A stretch of DNA of 42,713 nt from an uncultured Pelagibacteraceae bacterium. GTDB taxonomy: Bacteria > Pseudomonadota > Alphaproteobacteria > Pelagibacterales > Pelagibacteraceae. Every line of letters starts with the position of its first letter. Position 1 is the stretch's first letter. Shown piece after piece: positions 5,628 to 16,075 of the stretch. The notes beneath the pieces were generated by a model. It was not told the DNA's origin and did no database searches. It saw only the letters and a program-made list of their open reading frames with translations. The DNA is taken from the NCBI GenBank assembly GCA_902611465.1, contig CACLZS010000011.1:1-42713 (forward strand), written 5' to 3'. Both the position numbers and the translations under genes were made by a program.

Positions 5628-8180
5628 GTGAATTCCGAAAGATATAATTTTAAAACTGTTGAGATTAAGTGGCAAAAGAAATGGGCTGAAAATCGTTTAT
5701 TTTCTTCAAAAATTGATCATTCTAAAAAAAAATTTTATTGTCTTGAAATGTTTCCATACCCCTCAGGAAAAATCCATATGGGGCATGTAAGAAATTATAC
5801 AATTGGAGATGTTTTATCGAGATATAAAACATTAAAAGGATTTAATGTTCTTCACCCCATGGGCTGGGATGCTTTTGGAATGCCAGCAGAAAATGCAGCT
5901 AGAGAAAACAATTTAGATCCTAAAGAATGGACAAATAAAAATATATCTACAATGAAAGAACAATTAAAAAGACTTGGACTTTCTATTGATTGGGAAAGGG
6001 AAATATCAACCTGTTCTGAAGAATATTATAAACACCAACAATTATTTTTTTTGGAGCTTTTTGAAAAGGGACTAGTTTACAGAAAAGAAAATTATGTTAA
6101 TTGGGACCCAGTAGATCAAACTGTACTTGCGAATGAACAAGTCATTGATGGTAAAGGCTGGAGATCAGGCGCAGTTGTAGAACGAAAAAAATTAAATCAG
6201 TGGTTTTTTAACATTTCTAAATTTTCTCAGGAGCTTCTTGATGGATTAGACAAATTAAAACAGTGGCCGAACAAAGTAAAAGTAATGCAAAAAAACTGGA
6301 TAGGCAAATCATTTGGTTGTGAGATCGCATTTCAAACTGAAGGTGATTTACCTGTTAAAGAAATCAAATGCTTTACTACAAGACCAGATACTTTGTTTGG
6401 TTTTTCTTTTTTAGCATTATCTATAGATCACGAGATTTCAAAATTTTATTCTGAGGATGTAAAATTTCAAGAATTTAAAAAAGAGTGTTCTAAAACAGGG
6501 ACTACAGAGGAAGCAATTGCTATTGGTGAAAAAATAGGTTTTAAAACTAACTTAATGGCTATAAATCCTTTAAATCCATCACAAAAAGTACCAGTTTTCT
6601 TTGCTAATTTTGTATTAATGGATTATGGGTTTGGCGCTGTATTTGGATGTCCAGCACATGATCAAAGAGACTATGACTTTGCCAAAAAATATGATCTCAA
6701 TATAAAAACTGTAGTAAGACCTGAAGAACAAGATGACAAATTTATTGTTGGAAAAGAGGCATATTCTGGATCTGGAGTTATAATAAATTCAGAATTTTTA
6801 AATGGACTAAGGGTCCCTGAAGAGTCAATTATAAAAACAATCGAAATATTAGAAGAAAAAAATATTGGCAAAAAAAAAATTAATTTTAGATTAAAAGATT
6901 GGGGTGTGTCTAGACAAAGATACTGGGGATGTCCAATCCCTGTTGCCTATGATGAAAATGGAAGCGTAACAGCTATACCAAAAAAAGATTTACCAGTTAA
7001 ACTTCCTGAGAAAGTAGATCTAAACTCAAAAGGTAATCCGTTAGATTTTAAAGAAGATTGGAAGAATGTAATAATAAATGGAAAGAAATATACAAGAGAA
7101 ACAGATACTTTAGACACATTTGTATGTTCCTCGTGGTATTATCTTAGATTCTGTTCACCAAAAGAAAGTGAATATGGATTTAATAAAGAAGAAATTGATT
7201 ATTGGATGCCAGTAGACCAATATATTGGTGGCGTAGAACATGCAATATTGCATTTACTTTATTCCCGTTTTTTCATGAAAGCTATAGGATATAAAAATCA
7301 AAATTTTAAATTTGATGAACCATTTCAAGGTCTATTCACACAGGGAATGGTATGTCATGAAACATATAAAGATAAAAATAATAATTGGCTAAGTCCTGAT
7401 CAAATAGCATCAGATGGAGATAAATACTACAAAAAAGATGAGCCAGATAATATTGTTAAAGTTGGACCATCAGAGTCAATGTCTAAATCGAAAAAAAATG
7501 TAATTGATCCAGAAAATATAATGAATAATTATGGTGCTGATGCTGTAAGATTATTTATTCTATCTGATAGTCCACCAGAAAAAGATGTTCAATGGTCTGA
7601 GCAAGGTATGAATGCATCTTACAAATTTTTACAAAAGTTATGGATTCTTCATAATAAGGTAAAAGCTAAAATACAAAATGACTTTGAATTGACTGGATCT
7701 GAAAAGGACTTGGAAAATTTTACTAACCAAATGATTAGTAAGATAACAAATAATCTTGAAAATTTTAGTTATAATGTAATTATAGCAAATATTTATGAAA
7801 CATATAACTTTTTAATTAAAGAAATCGAAAAAGAAATTGATTCGAAGAAACTTAAAGAGAACTATATAAAAATATTAATTTTGTTTTCGCCTGCTATCCC
7901 ACATTTTTCATCAGAGTGTTTTGAAGATTTAGGATATGGTGATAAAGTGCACTGGCCTATAGCCAATTTAAGCTTCACAAATAGAGACAAAATAGATTAC
8001 GTAATACAGATTAATGGAAAAAAAAGAGCTATTTTAAATGATAATAGAGACATTGATCAAGAAAGTCTTTTACTGAAGATAAAATCAAATAAGATAGCGG
8101 CAAAGTATATAAAAGATAAATCAATAGACAAGATTATCTTTGTTAAAAATAGATTAATTAACTTATTAATACATGAGTAA
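5628..8180 (+). CDS. leuS: Leucyl-tRNA synthetase
   Basis: An 850-residue class Ia aminoacyl-tRNA synthetase that charges tRNA-Leu and edits mischarged products. The HIGH motif is HMGH at residues 50-53 inside [16 protein letters not shown]. The CP1 editing domain shows [12 protein letters not shown] and the [13 protein letters not shown] segment with the discriminating aspartate. [15 protein letters not shown] re-enters the catalytic domain, and the KMSKS loop is SMSKSKKN near residue 617. The C-terminal anticodon-binding and leucine-specific domains are present. It starts with GTG at 5628; no ATG gives the normal N-terminus. Its last 8 bases overlap lptE, so the DUF3576, leuS, lptE and holA genes look like one transcription unit. 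Confidence 0.97.
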   Translation: MNSERYNFKTVEIKWQKKWAENRLFSSKIDHSKKKFYCLEMFPYPSGKIHMGHVRNYTIGDVLSRYKTLKGFNVLHPMGWDAFGMPAENAARENNLDPKEWTNKNISTMKEQLKRLGLSIDWEREISTCSEEYYKHQQLFFLELFEKGLVYRKENYVNWDPVDQTVLANEQVIDGKGWRSGAVVERKKLNQWFFNISKFSQELLDGLDKLKQWPNKVKVMQKNWIGKSFGCEIAFQTEGDLPVKEIKCFTTRPDTLFGFSFLALSIDHEISKFYSEDVKFQEFKKECSKTGTTEEAIAIGEKIGFKTNLMAINPLNPSQKVPVFFANFVLMDYGFGAVFGCPAHDQRDYDFAKKYDLNIKTVVRPEEQDDKFIVGKEAYSGSGVIINSEFLNGLRVPEESIIKTIEILEEKNIGKKKINFRLKDWGVSRQRYWGCPIPVAYDENGSVTAIPKKDLPVKLPEKVDLNSKGNPLDFKEDWKNVIINGKKYTRETDTLDTFVCSSWYYLRFCSPKESEYGFNKEEIDYWMPVDQYIGGVEHAILHLLYSRFFMKAIGYKNQNFKFDEPFQGLFTQGMVCHETYKDKNNNWLSPDQIASDGDKYYKKDEPDNIVKVGPSESMSKSKKNVIDPENIMNNYGADAVRLFILSDSPPEKDVQWSEQGMNASYKFLQKLWILHNKVKAKIQNDFELTGSEKDLENFTNQMISKITNNLENFSYNVIIANIYETYNFLIKEIEKEIDSKKLKENYIKILILFSPAIPHFSSECFEDLGYGDKVHWPIANLSFTNRDKIDYVIQINGKKRAILNDNRDIDQESLLLKIKSNKIAAKYIKDKSIDKIIFVKNRLINLLIHE

Positions 8181-8649
8181 TTTTTTTTTGAGATATCTAG
8201 CTGTTTTTTTTATAACAGTACTATCAGCTTGTTCATATAAGCCTATCTTTTCTGAAAATAATTATAATTTTGAAATAGAAGAAATAATATTTAGTGGCGA
8301 AAGATATATTAATAGAATTATTAAAAATAAATTTGATTTAATTAAGAAAGAAAATGAGCAAGATAGAAAAAAATATGATCTTTTAATAAATACGAATAAA
8401 AAAAAATTAATTGTATCTAAAGATTCAAAAGGTGATCCTCTAAAATTTGATATTATTGTTACAACATATTTTGAAATTAACAATGAAGAAAAACTATTAT
8501 TTAATAAAGAAATTATAAAAAATAATATTTATAATAATGATGTAGATAAATTTAAGCTTGAACAAAAAGAAAAAATAATTTTAGAAAATTTAGCTAAAAA
8601 AATTAGTGAAACTATAATTTCATCAATAATAAATTTGGATGATAATTAA
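8173..8649 (+). CDS. lptE: LptE-like LPS-assembly lipoprotein
   Basis: A 158-residue lipoprotein with hydrophobic segment [12 protein letters not shown] and lipobox LSAC (cysteine near residue 20), followed directly by SYKPIF, the typical start of alphaproteobacterial LptE (CGFxPLY-like). LptE plugs the LptD barrel and helps place lipopolysaccharide in the outer leaflet. The rest is weakly conserved and lysine-rich. The assignment relies on the lipobox, the length and the conserved position between leuS and holA. The start overlaps leuS by 8 bases and the end overlaps holA by 11 bases, which implies translational coupling. Confidence 0.75.
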   Translation: MSNFFLRYLAVFFITVLSACSYKPIFSENNYNFEIEEIIFSGERYINRIIKNKFDLIKKENEQDRKKYDLLINTNKKKLIVSKDSKGDPLKFDIIVTTYFEINNEEKLLFNKEIIKNNIYNNDVDKFKLEQKEKIILENLAKKISETIISSIINLDDN

Positions 8650-9616
8650 AAACTTTGAAATAGACAAAATTAAAAAATCTAATTCCAATTTACATTTAAT
8701 TTATGGTGTCAATGAAGGCATTAAGCAAGATTTGATAAATAATATTTACTTAGAAGGTTACGAAGGCGATACTTTTAAGTATGAGGAGCATGAAGTTTTA
8801 AATAATATTGATCAATTTATTTCAAATTTATTAACAAAGTCATTGTTTGGTAATAAAAAAATAATCATTATTTTAAGAGCTACAGATAAACTATGTACTT
8901 TGATAAATGATTTGTTAGATAGGGAAATAGTAGAGACAAAAATTATCATAAAATCATCAAGTTTAGAGAAGAAATCAAAACTTAGAAATTTGTTTGAAAA
9001 AGAAGATCAATTAATTTGTACACCTGTTTATGAAGATGACTCAAGAGCATTAAATTATGTTATTCAAAATTTTTTGAAAGTAAATAACTTCAGTCTATCA
9101 CAAGAGATTAAAAATATTCTCATAGAAAGGTCGAAAGGAGATAGGATTAACTTAAAAAATGAATTATCTAAATTAAAAAATTTGTCATTAAGTAAAAATA
9201 AAATAAGTGTAGGAGATGTAAATAAACTCTCAAACCTAGCAGAAAATTATAGTGTGTTTGAATTATCAGATAACTATTTAGCTAAAAATTCTAAGAAAGT
9301 ATCTAACATCCTTAATGAAAATAATTATTCATCTGAGGACTGTATTTTAATTATAAGAACAATATTAAATAAATCAAAAAGGCTTTTAAAAATACGAAAT
9401 GAAATTGATAAAAATACTAATATCGATCAAGCAATTTCTAGCTTCAAACCACCTATATTTTGGAAAGAAAAAGATATTGTTAAAAAACAAGTTCAATCCT
9501 GGTCAACTAATGAAGTAAAAGGAATTATATTTAAAATCAATGACTTGGAAGCTTTAGTTAAGAAAAATAACTCAAATACAATGCTTTTTGTTTCTAACTT
9601 TGTAAGTAATTACTAA
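8639..9616 (+). CDS. holA: DNA polymerase III delta subunit
   Basis: A 325-residue clamp-loader subunit that opens the sliding clamp. Sequence identity to known HolA is low by eye, but the order of elements fits: NLHLIYGVNEGIKQDLI (AAA-fold start, without a full P-loop as normal for delta), SLFGNKKIIIIL, SRALNYVIQNFL, then a helical C-terminal collar with SVFELSDNYL and RLLKIRNEI. SSFKPPIFWKEKD near residue 270 is typical of the family. Gene order leuS, lptE, holA, parB supports the call. Its stop codon overlaps the convergent parB stop in CTAA at 9613-9616. Confidence 0.86.
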   Translation: MIIKNFEIDKIKKSNSNLHLIYGVNEGIKQDLINNIYLEGYEGDTFKYEEHEVLNNIDQFISNLLTKSLFGNKKIIIILRATDKLCTLINDLLDREIVETKIIIKSSSLEKKSKLRNLFEKEDQLICTPVYEDDSRALNYVIQNFLKVNNFSLSQEIKNILIERSKGDRINLKNELSKLKNLSLSKNKISVGDVNKLSNLAENYSVFELSDNYLAKNSKKVSNILNENNYSSEDCILIIRTILNKSKRLLKIRNEIDKNTNIDQAISSFKPPIFWKEKDIVKKQVQSWSTNEVKGIIFKINDLEALVKKNNSNTMLFVSNFVSNY

Positions 9617-10464
9617 TAATTTTCCTTAATGATCGCTACCAATCTATCAAGCTGATCAGCTCCTTTATACTCTAAGCTAATAGTTCCAGAATTATTTCTC
9701 TTATTTTTAACAAAAACTCTCATTCCAATTTTATCTGTTAACTCCTCTTCAAGACTAACAATATTTGGATCTTTTTTCTTTGATGTACTATTAGAACTAG
9801 ATTTTAACATTCTTACTAAATTTTCAGTTTGTCTAACTGATAATTTTTTCGAAATAATTTTCTTTGCTAAAAGTATTGCATTGTCTAATCCAACCAAAAT
9901 TTTTGCATGTCCTTGAGATAATTTTTCTTCAACTATTAGTTCTATAATTTCTTGTGGAAGAGATAAAAGTCGTAAACAATTTGAAATATGAGCTCGACTC
10001 TTTCCTATAAATTTAGATACTTTATCCTGATCGTAACTAAATTCATCAATTAATCTTTTATAACCTTCTGCCTCCTCGATTGGATTTAAATCTTTTCTTT
10101 GAACATTTTCGACAATTGCAAATTCTAATGATTTAAGATTATCAGCATTAATTATAATTACCGGAACTTCATGAAGCCCTGCATATTGGGCTGCCTGCCA
10201 CCTTCTTTCTCCAGCTATGATTTCAAATTTACCTTCTTCATATGAAGATGGTCTTACAATAATAGGCTGGATAATTCCTCGCTCTCTTATAGAGTTAGTT
10301 AATTCCTCTAAACTAACCTCATCAAATTTTTTTCTAGGTTGATACTTATTTCTAATTAAAGAACTTATTGAGATATTTTTTTTATCATCAATTTGTTCAC
10401 TATCCCCTATTAAAGAAGATAGCCCTCTTCCAAGTCCTTTTTTTGATTTAAACGGATTAATCAT
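9613..10464 (-). CDS. parB: Chromosome-partitioning protein ParB
   Basis: A 283-residue CTPase and parS-binding protein. The N-terminal KKGLGRGLSSLIGD is the ParA-contact motif found in most alphaproteobacterial ParB proteins. The CTP-binding ParB domain follows, with RNKYQPRKKFDE, RERGIIQPIIVRP and the GERR box IAGERRWQAA. The helix-turn-helix (SKFIGKSRAHISNCLRLL) contacts parS, LSQGHAKILVGL lies after it, and a short C-terminal dimerisation domain ends the chain. It forms an operon with parA (4-base overlap at 10461-10464). Its targets are visible nearby at 11836-11851 and 12168-12183. Confidence 0.95.
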   Translation of the reverse strand: MINPFKSKKGLGRGLSSLIGDSEQIDDKKNISISSLIRNKYQPRKKFDEVSLEELTNSIRERGIIQPIIVRPSSYEEGKFEIIAGERRWQAAQYAGLHEVPVIIINADNLKSLEFAIVENVQRKDLNPIEEAEGYKRLIDEFSYDQDKVSKFIGKSRAHISNCLRLLSLPQEIIELIVEEKLSQGHAKILVGLDNAILLAKKIISKKLSVRQTENLVRMLKSSSNSTSKKKDPNIVSLEEELTDKIGMRVFVKNKRNNSGTISLEYKGADQLDRLVAIIKENY

Positions 10465-11261
10465 GCTGCACTCTCCACTTGTTTATCTTGGTTTAAAAAT
10501 TCTTCTGTAAAACTAAAATAAGCTTTACTGCCTGGACAAGTTTTATCATAAATGAGAACTGGAACGCCATGAGATGGCGCCTCTGATAGTCTAACATTTC
10601 TTGGTACTGCAGTTCTATAAACTTTATCCTTAAAATAGTTCCTTGCTTCTGTTTCTACCTCACCTGATAATTTATTTCTCTTATCATACATGGTAAGAAG
10701 TATTCCTCTTATGTCTAAAGATGGATTTAAGTTAGACTTTATCCTTTCAATTGTTTTCATGAGCTGAGTGAGACCCTCTAAAGCAAAAAATTCTGTCTGA
10801 AGTGGCACCACTAGAGCATCAGATGCTACCAATGCCATGATTGTAAGTAGACTTAAAGACGGAGGGCAATCAATTATGATATAGTCATATAATGGCTCAG
10901 AATTGTTTAAAATCAAGGTTAATTCTTCTTTTAATTTAAAGGCTCGACGGCTATCACCTGCTGTTTCCACTTCTAGTCCAGACAAATCAACATTTGATGA
11001 TATCAAATCTAAATTTCCAAAGCTTGTATGCTGGATTACCTCTGAGATTTTTTTATTACCATTCAATACATTGTAAATTGTTTGATCTGAACTTGTTGTG
11101 TTGGATAATCCAAGTCCTGTAGTAGCATTACCTTGTGGATCGAGATCAACTATAAGAATTTTTTTTCCCTTCATCGACAAACCCGCAGCAAGATTGATGA
11201 CAGTGGTGGTCTTGCCTACTCCTCCTTTTTGGTTTATGACCGAAACAACTTTTTTATTCAT
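10461..11261 (-). CDS. parA: Chromosome-partitioning ATPase ParA
   Basis: A 266-residue deviant Walker-A ATPase (MinD/ParA family) that binds DNA non-specifically as an ATP dimer and moves ParB-parS complexes. The deviant Walker A is KGGVGKTTT at residues 11-19, with the signature lysine at its start. LIVDLDPQGNATTG forms the A' motif and YIIIDCPPSLSLLT Walker B. The chain ends just after the last helix, as normal for chromosomal ParA. It overlaps rsmG by 8 bases upstream and parB by 4 downstream. The cluster mnmG, rsmG, parA, parB is the common origin-proximal arrangement. Confidence 0.96.
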   Translation of the reverse strand: MNKKVVSVINQKGGVGKTTTVINLAAGLSMKGKKILIVDLDPQGNATTGLGLSNTTSSDQTIYNVLNGNKKISEVIQHTSFGNLDLISSNVDLSGLEVETAGDSRRAFKLKEELTLILNNSEPLYDYIIIDCPPSLSLLTIMALVASDALVVPLQTEFFALEGLTQLMKTIERIKSNLNPSLDIRGILLTMYDKRNKLSGEVETEARNYFKDKVYRTAVPRNVRLSEAPSHGVPVLIYDKTCPGSKAYFSFTEEFLNQDKQVESAA

Positions 11262-11898
11262 CTTTTTTTTTTAAATTTGAAATTTTTACCACTGATGACT
11301 CTTCACTTGTAAGACTTTTCATTTCTTCTAAGTCAAATTTCCATTTCGTGGAGACATCTTTTAAAATTTTTTTTCTGCTTTTTCCTAAATACATGACTAT
11401 ATATTTAAAATTTTTAAAATTTTTTGTTGCTATATCAAAAATCACTGGCAAAGGTTTGAATGCTCGACAAATTATTACATCTGTCACTAAATTTTTTTCT
11501 TCAAATATATTTTTTTGATAAATTTTCGCTTCTAATTTAAACTTTTTTACCATCTCTATTAAAAAATTGCTTTTATGATAACTCTTTTCGTAAAAAATTA
11601 GCTTAAAACCTGGTTTTTTTGATTTCATCAGAATACCTAAAACTATACTAGGGAGCCCTGCACCAGAGCCAAGATCAGTACATACACTTATGTCATTTTT
11701 GTCAATAAAATCAATAGTTTGTGCACTATCATAAATATGCCTTGTATTTATTGACTTTTCTGTGCTTGAGCTTATTAAATTTATTTTCTTGTTTGTGCTT
11801 AAAATTGATTTTGAATAGTCCTCTAACTCCTTAAGTGTTTCACGTGAAACATTTTGGAGGAGAGTTTTATCTGTTTTTATTATTTTCGAATCAATCAA
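11254..11898 (-). CDS. rsmG: 16S rRNA (guanine-527-N7)-methyltransferase
   Basis: A 214-residue SAM-dependent methyltransferase (GidB) that modifies G527 in the 530 loop of 16S rRNA. The SAM motif is [15 protein letters not shown] near residue 73. An N-terminal helix holds [13 protein letters not shown], and the following TRHIYDSAQ segment is typical of Rsm[13 protein letters not shown] contacts the cofactor ribose. The FNVSRET region is encoded by the DNA that forms the exact parS site at 11836-11851, so the codons there (NVSRET) are constrained by ParB binding. It overlaps mnmG by 4 bases and parA by 8. Confidence 0.92.
   Translation of the reverse strand: MIDSKIIKTDKTLLQNVSRETLKELEDYSKSILSTNKKINLISSSTEKSINTRHIYDSAQTIDFIDKNDISVCTDLGSGAGLPSIVLGILMKSKKPGFKLIFYEKSYHKSNFLIEMVKKFKLEAKIYQKNIFEEKNLVTDVIICRAFKPLPVIFDIATKNFKNFKYIVMYLGKSRKKILKDVSTKWKFDLEEMKSLTSEESSVVKISNLKKKDE
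11836..11851. promoter_or_regulatory. parS: parS centromere site, exact consensus
   Basis: TGTTTCACGTGAAACA, a perfect 16-bp palindrome identical to the bacterial parS consensus, lies inside the 5' part of rsmG. ParB from the neighbouring gene should bind here and spread. It is about 8 kb from the predicted origin, the usual position for parS. Confidence 0.95.
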
Positions 11899-13766
11899 GC
11901 TATATGCTTAATAGACCTTCTTTTGACATGAGACAACAAAATATATACTGCTGCTGGAGTTATTCCATCTATTCTGAGTGCTTGGCCAAGTGTTTTTGGC
12001 TTTATCTTCTTAAATTTTGACTTAACTTCATTTGATAATCCAGAGAATTGATCATAATCTAAGTTTTCAGGTATTTTTAAATTTTCATCTCTTTTAAATG
12101 CTAAAATATCTGCATCTTGTTTCTTCAAATATCCTTTGTAGTGAGCTTTTATCTCAATTTGCTCATCGATTTCACGTGAAACATATTTAATTTGAGGCCA
12201 AATTTCCCTAATTTTGCTCATATTTACTGACTTTTGGCTCAGTATTTCCAATGCATTTCTTTTAACACCGTCTTTTGCAATATTAATTCCAAATTTAGAT
12301 ACTTTTGAGGGGGAAATTAATGAGTTTTCCATGTTTTTAATACTTTTTTCTAATTTAGAGGCTTTCTCTTTATATATAATTTTCCGCTCATTTAATATTA
12401 AACCAATATCAATTCCTTTTTGGGTAAGTCTTATATCTGCATTATCAGATCTCAAAGATAGCCTGTATTCTGCCCTTGAAGTAAACATTCTGTAAGGCTC
12501 AACAACTCCTTTTGTGACTAAATCATCTATCATCACACCTATATAGGCTTCAGATCTATCAAGTATAAATGGTTCTTTATCTTTAATAGATAGAGCGGCG
12601 TTTATTCCAGCTATTAATCCTTGTGCAGCAGCTTCTTCATAGCCTGTTGTCCCATTTATTTGTCCTGCAAGGTAAAGGTTTTTAATTTTTTTTGTCTCTA
12701 AAGTTAAAAATAGCTCCCTTGGGTCCACAAAATCATATTCTATTGCGTATCCAGGCCTTAAAATCTTAACATTTTCTAAACCATTGATATTATTGCATAT
12801 TTCTTGCTGTATTTCAGCAGGAAGGGAAGTTGAAATTCCATTAGGATAGATTGTTTTATCATTTAGACCTTCTGGCTCTAAAAATATTTGATGTTTTTGC
12901 TTATCAGCAAACTTTACAATTTTATCTTCTATGGAAGGACAATATCTAGGGCCAACACCTTGGATACTTCCTGAGTACATAGCACTACTTTTAATGTTTT
13001 TAGATATGATCTCATGAACTGCTCGATTAGTATATGTCATCCTACATGAAATTTGTTTATTGATATTTTTTCTTGTAAGAAAAGAAAAAAAATATGGATC
13101 TTCATCTGCGTGCTGCTCTTCAAGTTTTTCGAAATTAATCGTCGTTGCATCCAATCTTGGTGGTGTTCCTGTTTTTAATCTTCCAATTTTAAAATCATAT
13201 TTTTCTAATTGTTCACTTAAACCTGTTGAAGGTTTTTCATTGAATCTTCCTGCAGGTGTTTTTTCTTTACCAATGTGAATTAAACCATTTAAAAAAGTTC
13301 CAGTTGTTAGGATTACTTTAGATGATAGTACTTTTTTACCTTCTTGTGTGATAAAACCGATTATATTGTTTTTTTCAAAAATAAACTCTATTACAGGATC
13401 AGAAAAAATGTTTAAATTACAGTAGTTTACAAGTTTTTCTTGCATATATTTCTTGTATAATGATCTATCACTTTGAGTACGAGGTCCACGCACAGCAGGG
13501 CCTCTGCTTCTATTTAATAATCGAAATTGTATTCCTGATTTATCTGCAACTTCACCCATCACACCGTCAAGTGCATCTATCTCTCTAACAAGATGACCTT
13601 TGCCTAATCCCCCTATTGCTGGATTACATGACATCTCACCAATAGTATCAAATTTATGCGTAAATAAGGCTGTATTTACTCCCAATCTAGCAGATGCAGC
13701 AGCAGCCTCACATCCTGCATGCCCACCGCCAATTACAACTACATCAAATGACAACTCATTTTTCAT
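11895..13766 (-). CDS. mnmG: tRNA uridine-34 5-carboxymethylaminomethyl synthesis enzyme MnmG
   Basis: A 623-residue FAD enzyme (GidA) that with MnmE modifies U34 of several tRNAs using methylene-tetrahydrofolate and glycine or ammonium. FAD-binding [14 protein letters not shown] is at residues 9-22. The GidA signatures [33 protein letters not shown], and [14 protein letters not shown] are present. The C-terminal helical MnmE- and tRNA-binding domain is complete and ends in [11 protein letters not shown]. Length is normal. The 5' end is separated from mnmE by 76 bases. A near-exact parS lies inside the 3' part. Together with mnmE, rsmG and parAB it forms the leftward block from the origin. 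Confidence 0.97.
   Translation of the reverse strand: MKNELSFDVVVIGGGHAGCEAAAASARLGVNTALFTHKFDTIGEMSCNPAIGGLGKGHLVREIDALDGVMGEVADKSGIQFRLLNRSRGPAVRGPRTQSDRSLYKKYMQEKLVNYCNLNIFSDPVIEFIFEKNNIIGFITQEGKKVLSSKVILTTGTFLNGLIHIGKEKTPAGRFNEKPSTGLSEQLEKYDFKIGRLKTGTPPRLDATTINFEKLEEQHADEDPYFFSFLTRKNINKQISCRMTYTNRAVHEIISKNIKSSAMYSGSIQGVGPRYCPSIEDKIVKFADKQKHQIFLEPEGLNDKTIYPNGISTSLPAEIQQEICNNINGLENVKILRPGYAIEYDFVDPRELFLTLETKKIKNLYLAGQINGTTGYEEAAAQGLIAGINAALSIKDKEPFILDRSEAYIGVMIDDLVTKGVVEPYRMFTSRAEYRLSLRSDNADIRLTQKGIDIGLILNERKIIYKEKASKLEKSIKNMENSLISPSKVSKFGINIAKDGVKRNALEILSQKSVNMSKIREIWPQIKYVSREIDEQIEIKAHYKGYLKKQDADILAFKRDENLKIPENLDYDQFSGLSNEVKSKFKKIKPKTLGQALRIDGITPAAVYILLSHVKRRSIKHIA
12168..12183. promoter_or_regulatory. 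parS: Second parS-like site, 14 of 16 consensus bases
   Basis: GATTTCACGTGAAACA inside mnmG keeps the whole palindromic core TTTCACGTGAAA and the right arm of parS; only the two outermost left bases differ. It is 332 bases from the exact site. ParB tolerates such outer changes in other species, so binding is likely but possibly weaker. Confidence 0.8.
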
Positions 13767-13842
13767 AGCTTTAATTTATTATTGATCCTAAAATTTACAA
13801 GGAAACACTTAAAAATGCATAAAAACCAAGTAAATTCAGTAC

Positions 13843-15174
13843 TTATTTACCTATACAAAAGTCGTTAAAAATAGACCCTAATATTTCTTCAACATCTACT
13901 TTACCAACGATCATTCCTAAATGTCTGGTTGCCAATCTTAAATCTTCTGCAGCTTTATCAAAATCTTCTTGAGAGTTTTTTTCCTCGAAGTTGATTAAAT
14001 TTTGAACACAAGCTTCTAAACTTTGTCTATGTCTTTCTCTCGTAATTAGAGTTTCATTTGAACTTACAAACTTATTTTTTAGTTTATCTTTAATTCTATT
14101 TAATAACTCATCTAAGTTTGTTTCATTTTTGATTGATAAAAAAATTGGATTAAACTTTTCAATTTGTTGATTGATATTTTTATAACCAAGATCTATTTTA
14201 TTGATTACAATTATTGATTTTTCACTAATCAAATCGTTCAAAAACCCAGTAAAATTAACACGTTTTGGCTCTATTACTATTATGTTTAAATCAGCATCCT
14301 CAGCGCGTTTGAGGGCTAATTTAATTCCTTTTTTTTCTATCTCATCTTGAGATTCTCTAATCCCAGCAGTATCAGAAATCACAACAGGATATCCATCTAA
14401 ATTTAAATGAGCTTCGATAACGTCTCTTGTTGTTCCTGCAATTTCTGAAACGATAGCTACATCTCGATTGGAAAGATAATTTAGCAAAGAGGATTTTCCT
14501 GCATTAGCTGGTCCTATAATTGCAATCTTAAAACCTTCTCTAATTCTTTCTCCAACTTTTTGATCATTCAAAATTTTTTCAATTTCATTTCTAATTTTTT
14601 CGGAATCTATTTTAATATTTTTTATTACATCTTCTGGAAGATCATCTTCAGGAAAATCAATTTTAGCCTCAACATTTGACAAAATTTTTAAAAGCTTTTC
14701 CCTAAGAGAATTATATTTTTCAGAACTTCTTCCACTCATTATTTTAATAGCTTGTTGTCTTTGAATTTCGGTTTCTGCAGAAATAAGATCCGATATACTC
14801 TCAGCCTTAAGAAGATTTATTTTTCCATTTTGAAAGGCAATTTTTGTAAATTCACCAGGCTCTGCTAGGCGACAATCTTCAAATTTTGACAATTGATCTA
14901 AAATTGATCTAACAACAGCTATGCTACCATGTACATGTATTTCAGCCATATCTTCACCTGTATAGCTCTCTGGGCCAGGAAACCACAATAATATACCTTC
15001 GTCTATCAGCTCAGAATTGTTGACTTTATTGAATTTTTTAAGAGTTGCTAATCTTGGGGGAGGCATTTCTCCATTTATTAAACTTAGTATAATTTTTTTT
15101 GTGTGTATTCCAGATACACGAATAACTGCTATACCTGAAACTCCAGGACCTGATGAAAGCGCGTATATGTTCAT
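13843..15174 (-). CDS. mnmE: tRNA modification GTPase MnmE
   Basis: A 443-residue protein (TrmE/ThdF) and the partner of MnmG in wobble-uridine modification. The N-terminal folate-binding domain starts MNIYALSSGPGVSGIAVIRV and includes GPESYTGEDMAEIHVHGS. The G domain has G1 GPANAGKSSLLN near residue 219, the switch segment EIAGTTRDVIE, G3 DTAGIRES and G4 NKID. The C-terminal CIGK motif, whose cysteine and tail lysine are conserved, is the last four residues. Length is normal. An exact TATAAT (15186-15181) lies 6 bases before the ATG. The gene downstream on the same strand, mnmG, follows after 76 bases. Confidence 0.97.
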   Translation of the reverse strand: MNIYALSSGPGVSGIAVIRVSGIHTKKIILSLINGEMPPPRLATLKKFNKVNNSELIDEGILLWFPGPESYTGEDMAEIHVHGSIAVVRSILDQLSKFEDCRLAEPGEFTKIAFQNGKINLLKAESISDLISAETEIQRQQAIKIMSGRSSEKYNSLREKLLKILSNVEAKIDFPEDDLPEDVIKNIKIDSEKIRNEIEKILNDQKVGERIREGFKIAIIGPANAGKSSLLNYLSNRDVAIVSEIAGTTRDVIEAHLNLDGYPVVISDTAGIRESQDEIEKKGIKLALKRAEDADLNIIVIEPKRVNFTGFLNDLISEKSIIVINKIDLGYKNINQQIEKFNPIFLSIKNETNLDELLNRIKDKLKNKFVSSNETLITRERHRQSLEACVQNLINFEEKNSQEDFDKAAEDLRLATRHLGMIVGKVDVEEILGSIFNDFCIGK

Positions 15175-15180
15175 ATAATT

Positions 15181-15186
15181 ATTATA
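15181..15186 (-). promoter_or_regulatory. Candidate -10 element for a leaderless mnmE transcript
   Basis: On the minus strand TATAAT ends 6 bases before the mnmE ATG, so transcription would begin at about the first base of the start codon. There is no ribosome-binding site between them and no recognisable -35 hexamer. The surrounding 46-base gap is almost entirely A and T, so chance occurrence is a real possibility. Confidence 0.33.
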
Positions 15187-15207
15187 GTTTTATATTAAGC
15201 ATAATTA

Positions 15208-15213
15208 TATAAT
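15208..15213 (+). promoter_or_regulatory. Candidate -10 element for a leaderless sulfotransferase transcript
   Basis: TATAAT on the plus strand ends 7 bases before the ATG at 15221. It faces away from the mnmE -10 element in the same 46-base divergent gap. No ribosome-binding site and no good -35 hexamer are visible. Confidence 0.33.
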
Positions 15214-15220
15214 TTTATTA

Positions 15221-16075
15221 ATGATTATATGGTTAGCATCTTATCCTAAAAGTGGAAACACTTGGGTTCGTTCTTTTTTATCTTCATTACTATATGATGA
15301 AAATAATGAAGCAAATTTTAGTTCAATATTAAATATAAAACAATATCCATTAAGATCCGACTTTAAGAATCTAATTAATAATTTAGATGATATAAATGAA
15401 ATTTCTTCTAATTGGTTAAAATCACAAAGTATTATAAATTCTGACAACAAAATTAAATTACTTAAAACCCATCATGCACTGGTTAAAATTGGTAAATCGA
15501 ATTTTACTGATCATAGTTGCTCATTAGGTGCAATATATATTGTTAGAGATCCAAGAAATGTGATAAGTTCAGTTCTTTATCACTATTCAAAAAAAAATTA
15601 TCAAGAAGCAAAAGAGTTTTTATTTGATGAACATAGAGCCTTAGGAAAAAAATATAATCCAGATGGTCATAACCAAAATAATGATATGTTTACACTTATT
15701 ACATCATGGAAAACTCATTATAATTCGTGGAAAAATTTTAAAAAAAATTACCTTTTAATAAAATATGAAAATTTAGTTTCAGAACCAAAAAATGAGTTTC
15801 ATAAAATTTCAAATTATATTTCTAAGTTGATGAATTTGAAAATCGAAGACAAAAAAATTAATCTGGCAATAAAGTCAAATGAATTTGAAAATTTGAAAAG
15901 AATGGAAAAAAAAGATGGTTTTAAGGAAGCAATAAAAAATAAAGAAACGGGTGAAACAAAAAGTTTTTTTAACTTGGGCCCTAAAAACAAATGGCAGGAA
16001 AAATTGGATATTGAAATTAAGGAAAGTATTGAAGAAAAATTCGAGATTGAAATGAAAGAACTTGGTTATTTATAA
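15221..16075 (+). CDS. PAPS-dependent sulfotransferase family protein
   Basis: A 284-residue single-domain sulfotransferase. The 5'-phosphosulfate loop is WLASYPKSGNTWVRSF at residues 4-19 and the 3'-phosphate motif is YIVRDPRNVISSVLYHY near residue 106, with Arg and Ser as the expected ligands. LIKYENLVSEP near residue 178 is the usual post-motif strand, and the family C-terminal motif appears as FFNLGPKNKWQEKL. Such enzymes move sulfate from PAPS to hydroxyls or amines of small molecules or glycans. The acceptor is unknown. It is read against its neighbours and separates mnmE from rho, which look like an ancestral pair on the leftward strand, so it may be a later insertion. No break between it and rho: the two convergent stop codons touch. 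Confidence 0.85.
   Translation: MIIWLASYPKSGNTWVRSFLSSLLYDENNEANFSSILNIKQYPLRSDFKNLINNLDDINEISSNWLKSQSIINSDNKIKLLKTHHALVKIGKSNFTDHSCSLGAIYIVRDPRNVISSVLYHYSKKNYQEAKEFLFDEHRALGKKYNPDGHNQNNDMFTLITSWKTHYNSWKNFKKNYLLIKYENLVSEPKNEFHKISNYISKLMNLKIEDKKINLAIKSNEFENLKRMEKKDGFKEAIKNKETGETKSFFNLGPKNKWQEKLDIEIKESIEEKFEIEMKELGYL

Noticed and set aside
12214..12495. 93-codon plus-strand open frame inside mnmG
   Set aside because: Antisense shadow; mnmG is complete and conserved across this stretch.
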